A stretch of 64,000 nucleotides of DNA, taken from Pseudomonas sp. S30. GTDB taxonomy: Bacteria; Pseudomonadota; Gammaproteobacteria; Pseudomonadales; Pseudomonadaceae. A model generated the notes under the pieces. The model was not told the DNA's origin. It did no database searches and saw only the letters and a list, made by a program, of their open reading frames with translations. The translations under genes and the position numbers were made by a program. The stretch is taken from positions 55,046 through 119,045 of the forward strand of contig NZ_JACVTO010000017.1 of the NCBI RefSeq assembly GCF_016518545.1. The letters are read 5' to 3'. Below are positions 24,156-32,996 of the stretch, one piece after another (within the stretch, counting starts at the first letter, position 1; every line of letters begins with the position of its first letter).

Positions 24156-26831
24156 CTAGTGGGCCGCGCCGAAGTCGTAGTGCAGGTCGTTGTCAGGCGC
24201 GCTGATGTGCACACTGGCCAGTGGCTTGCCCTCGAGCAGGCGCGTGAGGAACTCGCGGCTCATGTCCGGCAGCAGGCCATTGGTCAGGATGGTATCGATC
24301 ATGCGCCCGCCGCTTTCGGTTTCGGTGCAGCGCGAGACGATCAGTGCCACCACCGCGTCGTCGTAGCTGAAGCCGACCTTGTGGGTGGCCTCCACGCGCT
24401 TGCGGATGCGCTCCAGTTGCAGGCGGGTGATGGCCTGGAGCATGGCGTCGCTGAGCGGGTAGTAGGGAATGGTCACCAGGCGGCCGAGCAGCGCGGGTGG
24501 GAAGATTTCCAGCAGCGGCTTGCGCAGCAGGGTGGCCACGGCATCGGGCTCGGGCAGGGTCTGCGGGTCCTTGCAGATGTCGGCGATCAGCTCGGTGCCG
24601 GCGTTGGTGGTGAGCAGGATCAGGGTGTTGCGAAAATCGATCTGGCGGCCTTCGCCGTCTTCCATGACCCCCTTGTCGAACACCTGGAAGAAGATCTCGT
24701 GAACGTCCGGGTGGGCTTTCTCCACCTCGTCGAGCAACACCACGCTGTACGGGCGTCGGCGCACGGCCTCGGTCAGCACGCCACCTTCGCCGTAGCCCAC
24801 ATAGCCGGGCGGCGCACCCTTGAGGGTGGACACCGTGTGCGCTTCCTGGAATTCGCTCATGTTGATGGTGATCAGGTTCTGCTCACCGCCATACATGGCC
24901 TCGGCCAGCGCCAGGGCGGTCTCGGTCTTGCCCACGCCGGAGGTGCCGGCGAGCATGAACACGCCGATCGGCTTGTTGGGGTTGTCCAGCCCGGCACGGG
25001 AGGTCTGGATGCGCTTGGCGATCATCTTCAGCGCGTGGTCCTGGCCGATGATGCGCTTGGCCAGGTGGCTGTCGAGGTTGAGCACGGTCTCGATCTCGTT
25101 GCGCGCCATGCGCCCGACCGGGATGCCGGTCCAGTCGGCGACCACCGAGGCCACCGCCTGGTAGTCCACGGTGGGCAGGATCAGCGGGCTCTCGCCTTGC
25201 AGGGCGCTGAGGCGGCGTTGCAGGTCGACCAGGGTGGCGCGCAGTGCATGGCTGGCCTGGGTGTCCACGTCCTGGTCGACCACGCCCACCTGTTCGCGCA
25301 GGGTGGCGCGGGTGGCCAGCAGTTCATCGACCAGGGCCTTTTCCTCGGCCCAGCGGCCTTCCAGGCCCAGCAGCCGCTCGCGTTCCTCGGCCAGCAGGCC
25401 GTCGGCCTGGGCCTGGCGCTGCGCAGTGTCGACGCCGATGGCCGCCTCGCGGGCGATGATCTGCAACTCCACCTCCAGCGCCTCGATGCGCCGGCGGCTG
25501 TCGTCCACCTCGGCGGGCACCGCATGCAGGCTGATGGCCACGCGCGCGCAGGCGGTGTCCAGCAGGCTCACCGACTTGTCGGGCAACTGGCGCGCCGGAA
25601 TGTAGCGGTGCGACAGCTTGACCGCCGCTTCCAGCGCCTCGTCGAGGATCTGCACCTGATGGTGTTTCTCCATGGTCGAGGCCACCCCGCGCATCATCAG
25701 CAGCGCCTTGGGCTCGCTCGGTTCGTCGACCTGCACCACCTGGAAGCGCCGGGTCAGCGCCGGGTCCTTCTCGATGTGCTTCTTGTACTCGGCCCAGGTG
25801 GTGGCGGCCACGGTGCGCAGGCTACCGCGAGCCAGCGCCGGCTTGAGCAGGTTGGCCGCGTCGCCGGTGCCGGCCGCGCCACCGGCGCCCACCAGGGTGT
25901 GGGCTTCGTCGATGAACAGGATGATCGGCTTGGGCGAGGCCTGGACGTCTTCGATGACCTGGCGCAGGCGCTGTTCGAACTCGCCCTTCATGCTCGCGCC
26001 GGCTTGCAGCAGGCCGACGTCCAGGCTGCGCAGTTCGACGTCCTTGAGCGCTGGCGGCACGTCGCCGGCGACGATGCGCAGGGCGAAGCCTTCGACCACC
26101 GCGGTCTTGCCCACCCCGGCCTCGCCGGTGAGGATCGGGTTGTTCTGTCGGCGGCGCATGAGGATGTCCACCAGCTGGCGGATCTCTTCGTCACGCCCGA
26201 CGATGGGGTCGAGCTTGCCGCTGCGCGCCTGCTCGGTGAGGTCGACGGTGAAGCGCTTGAGCGCCTCCTGCTTGCCCATCGCCGCCGGCGCCACGGCGCC
26301 GCTGGCTTCGCCCGGCACGCCGGCATCGAAGCCGTCGTTGGCGGCCAGGCCATTCTCCGGCGAGTCGCCCACGTACTCGTCGAAGCGCTCGCTCAGGGCT
26401 TCGACCTTGAGCTTGGCGAATTCGCCGGACAAGCCCAGCAGCGCGTTGCGCAGGCTCGGGGTCTTGAGGATGCCCACCAGCAGAAAGCCGGTGCGCACCT
26501 GGCTCTGGCCGAACATCAGGCTGCCGTAGACCCAGCCACGCTCCACGGCTTCCTCGACCTGCGAGGACAGGTCGGTGATCGAGGTGGAGCCGCGCGGCAG
26601 GCGGTCCAGGGCATCGGTCAGGTCACGCGCCAGGCGCGCCGGCTCGACGTTGAACTGGCGCACGATGCGGTGCAGGTCGCTGTCCTGCAATTGCAGCAGC
26701 TGGTGCAGCCAGTGCACCAGTTCCACATAGGGATTGCCACGCAGCTTGCAGAACACCGTGGCGGCTTCGATGGCCTTGTAGGCGACGCTGTTGAGTTTGC
26801 CGAACAGCGCGGCGCGACTGATTTCACCCAT
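24156..26831 (-). CDS. clpV: T6SS ATPase ClpV (TssH)
   Basis: This 891-aa AAA+ unfoldase recycles the contracted TssB-TssC sheath. It has the N-terminal Clp domain, a first nucleotide site GEAGVGKTAVVEG with the Walker B block ILFIDEAHTLVGAGG, a coiled middle domain (about 410-530), and a second nucleotide site GTSGVGKTETALALAEAMYGG with VVLLDEVEKAHPDV. The GAPPGYVGYGEGGVLTEAVR pore loop is also present. The start overlaps the tssG stop by 8 bp. A long antisense frame over the same DNA is a codon-bias shadow. Confidence 0.97.
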   Translation of the reverse strand: MGEISRAALFGKLNSVAYKAIEAATVFCKLRGNPYVELVHWLHQLLQLQDSDLHRIVRQFNVEPARLARDLTDALDRLPRGSTSITDLSSQVEEAVERGWVYGSLMFGQSQVRTGFLLVGILKTPSLRNALLGLSGEFAKLKVEALSERFDEYVGDSPENGLAANDGFDAGVPGEASGAVAPAAMGKQEALKRFTVDLTEQARSGKLDPIVGRDEEIRQLVDILMRRRQNNPILTGEAGVGKTAVVEGFALRIVAGDVPPALKDVELRSLDVGLLQAGASMKGEFEQRLRQVIEDVQASPKPIILFIDEAHTLVGAGGAAGTGDAANLLKPALARGSLRTVAATTWAEYKKHIEKDPALTRRFQVVQVDEPSEPKALLMMRGVASTMEKHHQVQILDEALEAAVKLSHRYIPARQLPDKSVSLLDTACARVAISLHAVPAEVDDSRRRIEALEVELQIIAREAAIGVDTAQRQAQADGLLAEERERLLGLEGRWAEEKALVDELLATRATLREQVGVVDQDVDTQASHALRATLVDLQRRLSALQGESPLILPTVDYQAVASVVADWTGIPVGRMARNEIETVLNLDSHLAKRIIGQDHALKMIAKRIQTSRAGLDNPNKPIGVFMLAGTSGVGKTETALALAEAMYGGEQNLITINMSEFQEAHTVSTLKGAPPGYVGYGEGGVLTEAVRRRPYSVVLLDEVEKAHPDVHEIFFQVFDKGVMEDGEGRQIDFRNTLILLTTNAGTELIADICKDPQTLPEPDAVATLLRKPLLEIFPPALLGRLVTIPYYPLSDAMLQAITRLQLERIRKRVEATHKVGFSYDDAVVALIVSRCTETESGGRMIDTILTNGLLPDMSREFLTRLLEGKPLASVHISAPDNDLHYDFGAAH

Positions 26832-27873
26832 GTTCCTGACTCCTTGTGCGAGGGGGTTCGGCCGATTGCTCGGCGTAGTAGCGGGCCAGCTTGAGGTCGT
26901 TGGCGTCCTGTGGCGGTTGGCCGAGCCAGGTGTCGAAGCCCAGGCGCCGGCCGGCGTCCAGGCGCAGTGCAGGCACCTGGTCGCGGGCCAGGATGAGGTT
27001 CAGGTCCCAGTCCAGCTCGTGGCCCTGGTACTCGGCCACCCAGGCGGCCAGCTCGATGAAGGCCTGCCCGCCCGGCAACAGCGCGTGGTACTGCGCCAGG
27101 CTCAACGGGCCCAGGCACAGGCGGAACTTGTGCTGGCGATCCCACACATGCCGGCCCAGGCACAGGTCCACGCCCAGGCGGTTGGCCTGCACGCCCAGGC
27201 GGCTGCGCTCGGGCAGCTCCAGCCATTGGCCGACATATTCCTCGATGCGCACGGGCACGTCGAAGTAGCTCGACAGGATGCTGCACAGCCCGTCCGGGTA
27301 GCGTGTCTGCGCTGCCAGATGGCCGGAGTAGTGCAGCTTGGCGGTGTGCGGCAGCGGGCCATGGTGGTGGAACTCGGGCTGGCCACGGCCGCTGAGGGCG
27401 GCCAGGCGCGCGGCCCAGTAATCGTCATCGGGACGGTCGTGGCTGACGGTCGGCCGAGCCTCGGCCCAGGCGCGATAGAACAGCGTCAGCAGGCGATGAT
27501 GGAAGATGTCCAGGAAGCGCTTGCTGGTGTGGTCGGCGTGGTTGCGCTGGCGCTCGCGCAGGTATTCGGTGAGGTGCAGCGGCAGCGGGCCGTTGGGGCC
27601 GCCCAGGCCGAAGAAGAACTGCTCCAGGCGCGCCGGCCCGACCTCGCCCTGGCTGACCGAGGCCAGGGTGGCGGGGGCGAAGCTGCAATCCAGGCGCTGG
27701 CCCAGGCGTACCGGCTCGTCGGCCAGGCGCTGGGCGTGGCCGAAGCGCGGCAGCTCGGGGTGCTCGGCCTCCAGGCGCCGCAGCGCCTGGAAAAAGTCGA
27801 ACGACCAAGGCTCGGCCTGCATCGCCTCGAGTATGTTCACAGGGTCGGCCTGCGTCCGGGCTGGGCTTTCCAT
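26824..27873 (-). CDS. tssG: T6SS baseplate protein TssG
   Basis: This 349-aa baseplate protein forms wedges with TssF, TssE and TssK. Typical features are AEPWSFDFFQALRRLEAEHP near the start, RLEQFFFGLGGPNGPLPLHLTEYL and FHHRLLTLFYRAWAEARP. I chose ATG 27873, which overlaps tssF by 37 bp, because the block before AEPW is conserved in length; the frame is open further upstream, inside tssF. Confidence 0.93.
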   Translation of the reverse strand: MESPARTQADPVNILEAMQAEPWSFDFFQALRRLEAEHPELPRFGHAQRLADEPVRLGQRLDCSFAPATLASVSQGEVGPARLEQFFFGLGGPNGPLPLHLTEYLRERQRNHADHTSKRFLDIFHHRLLTLFYRAWAEARPTVSHDRPDDDYWAARLAALSGRGQPEFHHHGPLPHTAKLHYSGHLAAQTRYPDGLCSILSSYFDVPVRIEEYVGQWLELPERSRLGVQANRLGVDLCLGRHVWDRQHKFRLCLGPLSLAQYHALLPGGQAFIELAAWVAEYQGHELDWDLNLILARDQVPALRLDAGRRLGFDTWLGQPPQDANDLKLARYYAEQSAEPPRTRSQEHG

Positions 27874-29699
27874 CGCATGATCTCGCCGCGCTCGCGGGTG
27901 CGCAGCACGGTTTCGGTGAAGCTGTTGATGGACACGTAGCGGCTGAGGAAGCGCTCGAACACGGCCCCGAGCAGGAACACGCCGGTGCCGCGGAAGGCGT
28001 TCTCGTCGAATTCCAGGGTGATTTCCAGGCCGCGGCCGAAGACGATCGGCCCCGGCAACGGCAGGCGACGGGTGCAGGGCTTGGCGTTGACCTCGCGCAG
28101 CCCGTCGATCTGCAGGTGCAGGGCGCTGTCCTGGCTGTCGCCGTACAGGCGCAGCAGCTCGCGCAGGGCCGCGGCGCCCTGGCCCTGCTCGGTGAGCGAC
28201 AGGTAGTTCAGCGACAGCTGGCTGATCAGCCGCCAGGCGCGGTTGTCGTGGGCGTGGCTGGCCTTGGGTCGGCTGGGGCCGGCCAGGCAGCGCACGGCCG
28301 AGACCGGGGCGCTGTCGGCCAGGCTGAAATCGCTGCGGCCATCGCCCACGCTCATGAACAGCGGCAGGTCGCGGTTGCTGCACAGGGCGCTGATGCCCAG
28401 CTGGCGCAGGTCATGCCGGTACGGTGCCTGCTGGCCATCGACCAGGCTGATGAAGGTCTCGCTGCCCATGTAGCTGGAGCGGGTGCCATTGCGCCGCTGT
28501 TCGCTGGACAGCACGCGCTGCTCGCGGCGCAGGATGTAGTAGGCCTGGTCACGACCGTAGCGCGAGGGGTCGCGCACGGCATAGAACGGCAGGAAGCTCT
28601 GGTCCACACCGGTGCCGTGGCCGGTGACGGCTTGCAGCGAATGGATCTCGAAGTCGGTGGGCCGGGTGCGGTCGGCGATCACATGGTGTTCGTGGACCTT
28701 GTCGGTCAGGTGAATACGGTCGACGCGACGTGGGAACAGGTTGATCGCCGGGGTGCAGAAGGGCACCAGGCGTTCGGCGCTGACGCTGCTCTCCAGGGTC
28801 GGGTCCAGGCGCTCGAACAGCACCAGCAGCTCCAGTTCCTGACCCTGGCAGCGCTGGACCGCGCGGCCCAGGCCGGCGAAGTCGACAAACAGGAAACGCT
28901 GCGGCAGGGCGAAGTATTCCTGCAGCAGGCGGTAGCCCTGGAATGCTTGCGGCACCACAGGCAAGGCCGCCTCGCTGTCGTCGAAGCCACAGGGGCGCAG
29001 GGCCTGTTCCAGCGGGATGCGCTCGACCCAGTCGGCGCCGGGCTGGCGCACGAACACCGCGCAGGCGCAGCCCAGCAGTTGTTCGTAGAGCCGGTAGGGC
29101 GTCTCGTCGGCGCCGTTGAGGTACAGCGGCAGGTGCTCCAGCGGCAGGCTGGAGAAGGGCATCTCGGCGCCGCTGCGCAAGGTCAGGCGCAACGCCGCAC
29201 GGGCCTTGGGCTCGCTCGCGGCGAGGCGGCCGAGCACGGCGCCGGGGTTGCCGAAGTATTCGGCCCGGGCCACTTCGAGCGGCCACAGGGTGACGTCCTG
29301 GGTGCTGCGAAATTCACACGGCGTCTGCGAATCGCGACCCAGGTTGGCGCGCAGCACACTGCCGCGCGGCAGCGGGAAACCGGCGCTGAGCGAGCCTTCG
29401 TCCGGGTCGGTCTGCAACTGCACGATGGTCATCGACGGGGTCGGCGCCAGGTAGTGCGGGTAGGCGATTTCCAGCAGGTTGTGGGTGAAGGTCGGGTACT
29501 CGGCGTCGAGCTTGAACTGCACCCGCGCCGTCAGGTAGGCGAAGCCTTCGAGCAGGCGCTCGACATAGGGGTCGGCGCATTCGATGCCCGACAGCGTCAG
29601 GCGCCCGGCGATCTTCGGGTATTCCCGGGCGAATTCGGCGGCGCTTTCGCGGATGTGCCGCAGTTCCTGGTTGTACAGCTCCAGCAGGCGCGGGTTCAT
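27837..29699 (-). CDS. tssF: T6SS baseplate protein TssF
   Basis: This 620-aa protein is the main wedge component of the T6SS baseplate. The N-terminus is characteristic: LLELYNQELRHIRESAAEFA followed by EYPKIAGRL and DPYVERLLEGFAYLTARVQFKLD. LLEIAYPHYLAPTPSM and the end SRYVSINSFTETVL also match. Its ATG overlaps the tssE stop as ATGA, so translation is coupled. Confidence 0.95.
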   Translation of the reverse strand: MNPRLLELYNQELRHIRESAAEFAREYPKIAGRLTLSGIECADPYVERLLEGFAYLTARVQFKLDAEYPTFTHNLLEIAYPHYLAPTPSMTIVQLQTDPDEGSLSAGFPLPRGSVLRANLGRDSQTPCEFRSTQDVTLWPLEVARAEYFGNPGAVLGRLAASEPKARAALRLTLRSGAEMPFSSLPLEHLPLYLNGADETPYRLYEQLLGCACAVFVRQPGADWVERIPLEQALRPCGFDDSEAALPVVPQAFQGYRLLQEYFALPQRFLFVDFAGLGRAVQRCQGQELELLVLFERLDPTLESSVSAERLVPFCTPAINLFPRRVDRIHLTDKVHEHHVIADRTRPTDFEIHSLQAVTGHGTGVDQSFLPFYAVRDPSRYGRDQAYYILRREQRVLSSEQRRNGTRSSYMGSETFISLVDGQQAPYRHDLRQLGISALCSNRDLPLFMSVGDGRSDFSLADSAPVSAVRCLAGPSRPKASHAHDNRAWRLISQLSLNYLSLTEQGQGAAALRELLRLYGDSQDSALHLQIDGLREVNAKPCTRRLPLPGPIVFGRGLEITLEFDENAFRGTGVFLLGAVFERFLSRYVSINSFTETVLRTRERGEIMRWKAQPGRRPTL

Positions 29700-30211
29700 G
29701 AGCGTCTCCGACGATCGGCAGGGCCGACGCGCACCTGGCCGGACTCCAGGTCCAGGTCGGTCTGCAACAGCAGCGGCAGGGCGGCAGGCTGCGCCCAGAG
29801 ATCGCCCTCGATCTCGAAGCTCAGGGCATTGGCGTTCATCTCGGCCGGTGCGGCCAGGGCCCGTACCCGCAGGGTGTGGGCGAGGATGCGTGGCTCGTAG
29901 GTGGCGATCGCCTGGTGGATGATGCGCTCGAGCGCCAGCAGGTCGATGTTGGTGGCGCAGTTGCCCGCCAGCGCCGGCAGGCCATAGTTGACCACCGAGG
30001 TGCCCGCCGGGGTGTTCAGGGTGTCATCGCTGTCCAGCAGCGAGGTGGTGTTCAGCAGCCAGGCCAGGTCGCGCAGTACCGATGCCTTGAGCTGGTGCAG
30101 GGACAGCACGCGCTTGTCCGGGGCTTCCTGCGGGTTGCCGGGATCATCGTCGGTCAGACGATCGAGCAACGAGGGTTGCAGGCGGTCTCGGGCGGCGATG
30201 TCGGCGACCAC
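29696..30211 (-). CDS. tssE: T6SS baseplate protein TssE (gp25-like)
   Basis: This 171-aa gp25/GPW-like protein links the baseplate to the sheath. Recognisable blocks are QPSLLDRLTDDDP, LHQLKASVLRDLAWLLNT and VVNYGLPALAG, plus the EPRILAHTLRVRAL strand. In P. aeruginosa HSI-I, tagJ lies between hcp1 and this gene. Here the 95-bp gap contains only a hairpin, so tagJ is absent. Confidence 0.93.
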   Translation of the reverse strand: MVADIAARDRLQPSLLDRLTDDDPGNPQEAPDKRVLSLHQLKASVLRDLAWLLNTTSLLDSDDTLNTPAGTSVVNYGLPALAGNCATNIDLLALERIIHQAIATYEPRILAHTLRVRALAAPAEMNANALSFEIEGDLWAQPAALPLLLQTDLDLESGQVRVGPADRRRRS

Positions 30212-30260
30212 GGTCGGGGATTTCCTTGAGCGAGTGGGGAGGGGCGATCACGGCTGAACA

Positions 30261-30279
30261 GGCTCCTGCAAGGGGAGCC
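30261..30279 (-). other. Hairpin in the hcp-tssE gap (possible attenuator)
   Basis: GGCTCC and GGAGCC form a 6-bp stem with a 7-base loop just after hcp. No T run follows on the minus strand, so it is not a classical terminator. It could stabilise the hcp message or reduce read-through into tssE. Confidence 0.3.
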
Positions 30280-30306
30280 CGCCCGCGATCGCGCCCGGTC
30301 CTGCGA

Positions 30307-30795
30307 TCAGATCTTGACGTTCTGACGCACGTTCCAGCCGTACTTGATCGCGCCGCCGTCCTTGGTGCCGTCGGCTTTCTGTGGCTGGTAGTCCACGGTG
30401 ACCTTGGCGAAGTTCAGGGTGACGTTCTCGGTCAGGCGGTCATCGGTGCCCGAGCCACCAGTGCTCAGCGAGCTGATGATCACTTCCTCGAGGTTGATGA
30501 TCAGGTACTCGACCTGGCTTTCGCCACCGGCCTTGCGCACGGTCAGCTTGACCTTGTCGATGTGCTTGCCGCTGGAGCAGTGGGCCATCAGGTTGGGGCT
30601 GGACTTGTCCACGTACTTGGTGATCGACAGGTCCTGGATGTTGACCTTGCCGGCACCGCCGCCGCTGCCCATGTGCATGTTGCCGGACTGGGACATGCCC
30701 CAGCTCCAGTTCAGCACGTCGATTTCTTCCTTGTGGGCCTTGTCTGCGGACTCGCCCTTGATGTCGCCGATCTTGATGAAAATGTCTACAGCCAT
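30307..30795 (-). CDS. hcp: T6SS inner-tube protein Hcp (TssD)
   Basis: This 162-aa protein forms the hexameric rings of the secreted tube. It matches Hcp1-type proteins: MAVDIFIKIGDIKGESADKA at the start, IDVLNWSWGMSQSG, the DLSITKYVDKSSPNL stretch, and the C-terminal GWNVRQNVKI. It stands alone between larger gaps (125 bp before, 95 bp after), as expected for a gene expressed in excess. Confidence 0.97.
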   Translation of the reverse strand: MAVDIFIKIGDIKGESADKAHKEEIDVLNWSWGMSQSGNMHMGSGGGAGKVNIQDLSITKYVDKSSPNLMAHCSSGKHIDKVKLTVRKAGGESQVEYLIINLEEVIISSLSTGGSGTDDRLTENVTLNFAKVTVDYQPQKADGTKDGGAIKYGWNVRQNVKI

Positions 30796-30920
30796 GATGT
30801 CCTCGGTATTTCGCGTCGGTTGGCGTTCGTCGTGAGGTCGTACAGCCCTGGAAGCGCGGCGTCACCTGCCGCACACAGGTGACAGGCGGGCGACGGCGCC
30901 CCATGAGGGTTCAGCGTCGA

Positions 30921-32414
30921 TCAGGCCCCTTTGGCCGATGGCAGCTTCGAGACCAGGCGCAGCGACACGGTCAGCCCTTCGAGCTGATAGTGCGGGCGCA
31001 GGTAGAAGCGCGAGTTGTAGTAGCCAGGGTTGCCCTCGATTTCCTCCACCACCACTTCGGCGGCGGCCAGCGGGTGCTGGGCCTTGGTGGTCTCGCTGGA
31101 GTGCGCCGGATCGCCGTCGACGTAGTTCAGGATCCAGTCCTGCAGCCAGCGCTGCATCTCGTCCTTTTCCTTGAACGAGCCGATCTTGTCGCGAACGATG
31201 CACTTCAGGTAATGGGCGAAGCGGCAGGTGGCGAACAGGTACGGCAGGCGCGCGGCCAGGTTGGCGTTGGCGGTGGCGTCCGGGTCGTCGTACTCGGCCG
31301 GCTTCTGCAGCGACTGGGCGCCGATGAAGGCGGCGAAGTCGGTGTTCTTCTTGTGCAGCAGCGGCATGAAGCCGTTCTTCGCCAGCTCTGCCTCGCGGCG
31401 GTCGGAAATGGCGATCTCGGTGGGGCACTTCATGTCCACGCCACCGTCGTCGGTGGGGAAGGTGTGCGCCGGCAGGCCTTGCACTTCACCGCCCGACTCC
31501 ACGCCGCGGATGCGCGAGCACCAGCCGTAGTGCTTGAACGAGCGGTTGATGTTCACCGCCATCGCATAGGCCGCGTTGGCCCAGGTGTACTTGCTGCTGT
31601 CGGCGCCGTCGGTGTCTTCCTCGAAGGCGAACGCCTCCACCGGATCGGTCTTGGCGCCGTAGGGCAGGCGTGCCAGGAAGCGCGGCATGGTCAGGCCGAT
31701 GTAGCGCGAGTCTTCCGATTCGCGCAGCGAGCGCCAGCCGGCGTATTCCGGGGTGGTGAAGATCTTGGTCAGGTCGCGCGGGTTGGACAGCTCCTGCCAG
31801 GAGCCCATGCCCATCACGGTCGGCGAGGCGGCGGCGATGAACGGCGCGTGCATCGAGGCGCACACTTTCGACAGCTCGCCCAGCAGCTCGACGTCCGGCG
31901 GCGACTGGTCGAAGTAGTAGTCGCCCACCAGGCAGCCGTAGGGCTCGCCGCCGAACTGGCCGTACTCTTCCTCGTAGAGCTTCTTGAACACCGGGCTCTG
32001 GTCCCAGGCGGTGCCCTTGAATTTCTTCAGGGTCTTGTGCAGGTCGGTCTTGGAGACGTTGAGCACGCGGATTTTCAGCTGCTCGTCGCTCTCGGTGTTG
32101 TTGACCAGGTAGTGCAGGCCGCGCCAGGCGCTTTCCAGCTTCTGGAAATCATCGTGGTGGATGATCTGGTTGACCTGAGCGGTGAGCTTGGCGTCGATGG
32201 CCGCGATGATCTGCTCGATCGAGCCGATGGCGTCGTCGGACACCAGGTTGGTCTGGGCCAGGGCCTGTTCGGCGAGGGTGCGCACGGCGCTTTCCACCGC
32301 TTCCTTGGCCCGCTCGGTCTTGGGCTTGAACTCCTGCATCAGCAGGCTGGCGAATTCGCTGGTCTGCTCGGTGCTGGCCGGCTGGGCCTGGTTGTCGCGC
32401 ATCGTGTCGGTCAT
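30921..32414 (-). CDS. tssC: T6SS sheath large subunit TssC (VipB)
   Basis: This 497-aa protein builds the contractile sheath with TssB. Conserved features are the IDAKLTAQVNQIIHHDDFQKLESAWRGLHYLV region, GEYDFDQ-type VGDYYFDQSPPDVELL, and EYAGWRSLRESEDSRYIGLTMPRFL. LEGLTVSLRLVSKLP closes the protein. It lies 10 bp after tssB. Confidence 0.97.
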   Translation of the reverse strand: MTDTMRDNQAQPASTEQTSEFASLLMQEFKPKTERAKEAVESAVRTLAEQALAQTNLVSDDAIGSIEQIIAAIDAKLTAQVNQIIHHDDFQKLESAWRGLHYLVNNTESDEQLKIRVLNVSKTDLHKTLKKFKGTAWDQSPVFKKLYEEEYGQFGGEPYGCLVGDYYFDQSPPDVELLGELSKVCASMHAPFIAAASPTVMGMGSWQELSNPRDLTKIFTTPEYAGWRSLRESEDSRYIGLTMPRFLARLPYGAKTDPVEAFAFEEDTDGADSSKYTWANAAYAMAVNINRSFKHYGWCSRIRGVESGGEVQGLPAHTFPTDDGGVDMKCPTEIAISDRREAELAKNGFMPLLHKKNTDFAAFIGAQSLQKPAEYDDPDATANANLAARLPYLFATCRFAHYLKCIVRDKIGSFKEKDEMQRWLQDWILNYVDGDPAHSSETTKAQHPLAAAEVVVEEIEGNPGYYNSRFYLRPHYQLEGLTVSLRLVSKLPSAKGA

Positions 32415-32424
32415 GGCGGGCTCC

Positions 32425-32940
32425 TCAGGCGCTCGGCTCGTTGTCGGCAGGTTTCGGGGCGCTGGCCAGGGCCTGCAGCAGGGCAGGGTCCTTGATGGCC
32501 TTGAGGATGATGTCCTCGGCGCCGGTCTTGCCGTCCATGTAGGTCAGCAGGTTGGCCAGCTGGGTGCGCGCCTCCAGCAACTGGTTCAGGGCATCGACCT
32601 TGCGCGCCACTGCGGCGGGGCTGAAGTCGTCCATGCTCTCGAAGGTGATGTCCAGGCTCAGGTTGCCGTCGCCGGTCAGCTCGTTGGGCACGTTGAAGGC
32701 CACGCGCGGCTTCATCGCCTTGAGGCGCGAGTCGAAGTTGTCGACGTCGACCTCCAGGAACTTGCGGTCGGCCACGGCCGGCAGCGGCTCTTCGGGCTTG
32801 CCGGCCAGGTCGGCGAGCACGCCCATGACGAAGGGCAGCTGGACTTTCTTCTCGGCGCCGTACAGTTCGACGTCGTATTCGATCTGCACGCGCGGCGCGC
32901 GGTTGCGCGCGATGAATTTCTGGGAGCTGTCTTTGGCCAC
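32425..32940 (-). CDS. tssB: T6SS sheath small subunit TssB (VipA)
   Basis: This 171-aa partner of TssC opens with VAKDSSQKFIARNRAPRVQI and contains LPFVMGVLADLAGKPEE and RFLEVDVDNFDSRLKAMKPR-like text (KFLEVDVDNFD). The start is a GTG at 32940, supported by AGGAGG 6 bases upstream; no ATG fits. The reading frame continues upstream but there is no other signal. In P. aeruginosa the N-terminus of the TssB homologue also binds TagJ, which is missing here. Confidence 0.95.
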   Translation of the reverse strand: MAKDSSQKFIARNRAPRVQIEYDVELYGAEKKVQLPFVMGVLADLAGKPEEPLPAVADRKFLEVDVDNFDSRLKAMKPRVAFNVPNELTGDGNLSLDITFESMDDFSPAAVARKVDALNQLLEARTQLANLLTYMDGKTGAEDIILKAIKDPALLQALASAPKPADNEPSA

Positions 32941-32996
32941 GTGGTTCCTCCTGGTCGCCGCTGGGGCGCGTTCGTTCGTTGCGGCTGTCGGTGGTA

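Noticed and set aside
24159..26894. 911-codon open frame on the plus strand antisense to clpV
   Set aside because: It mirrors the codon bias of a GC-rich gene on the other strand, has Gly/His/Val-rich low-complexity text, and clpV is complete with all motifs.
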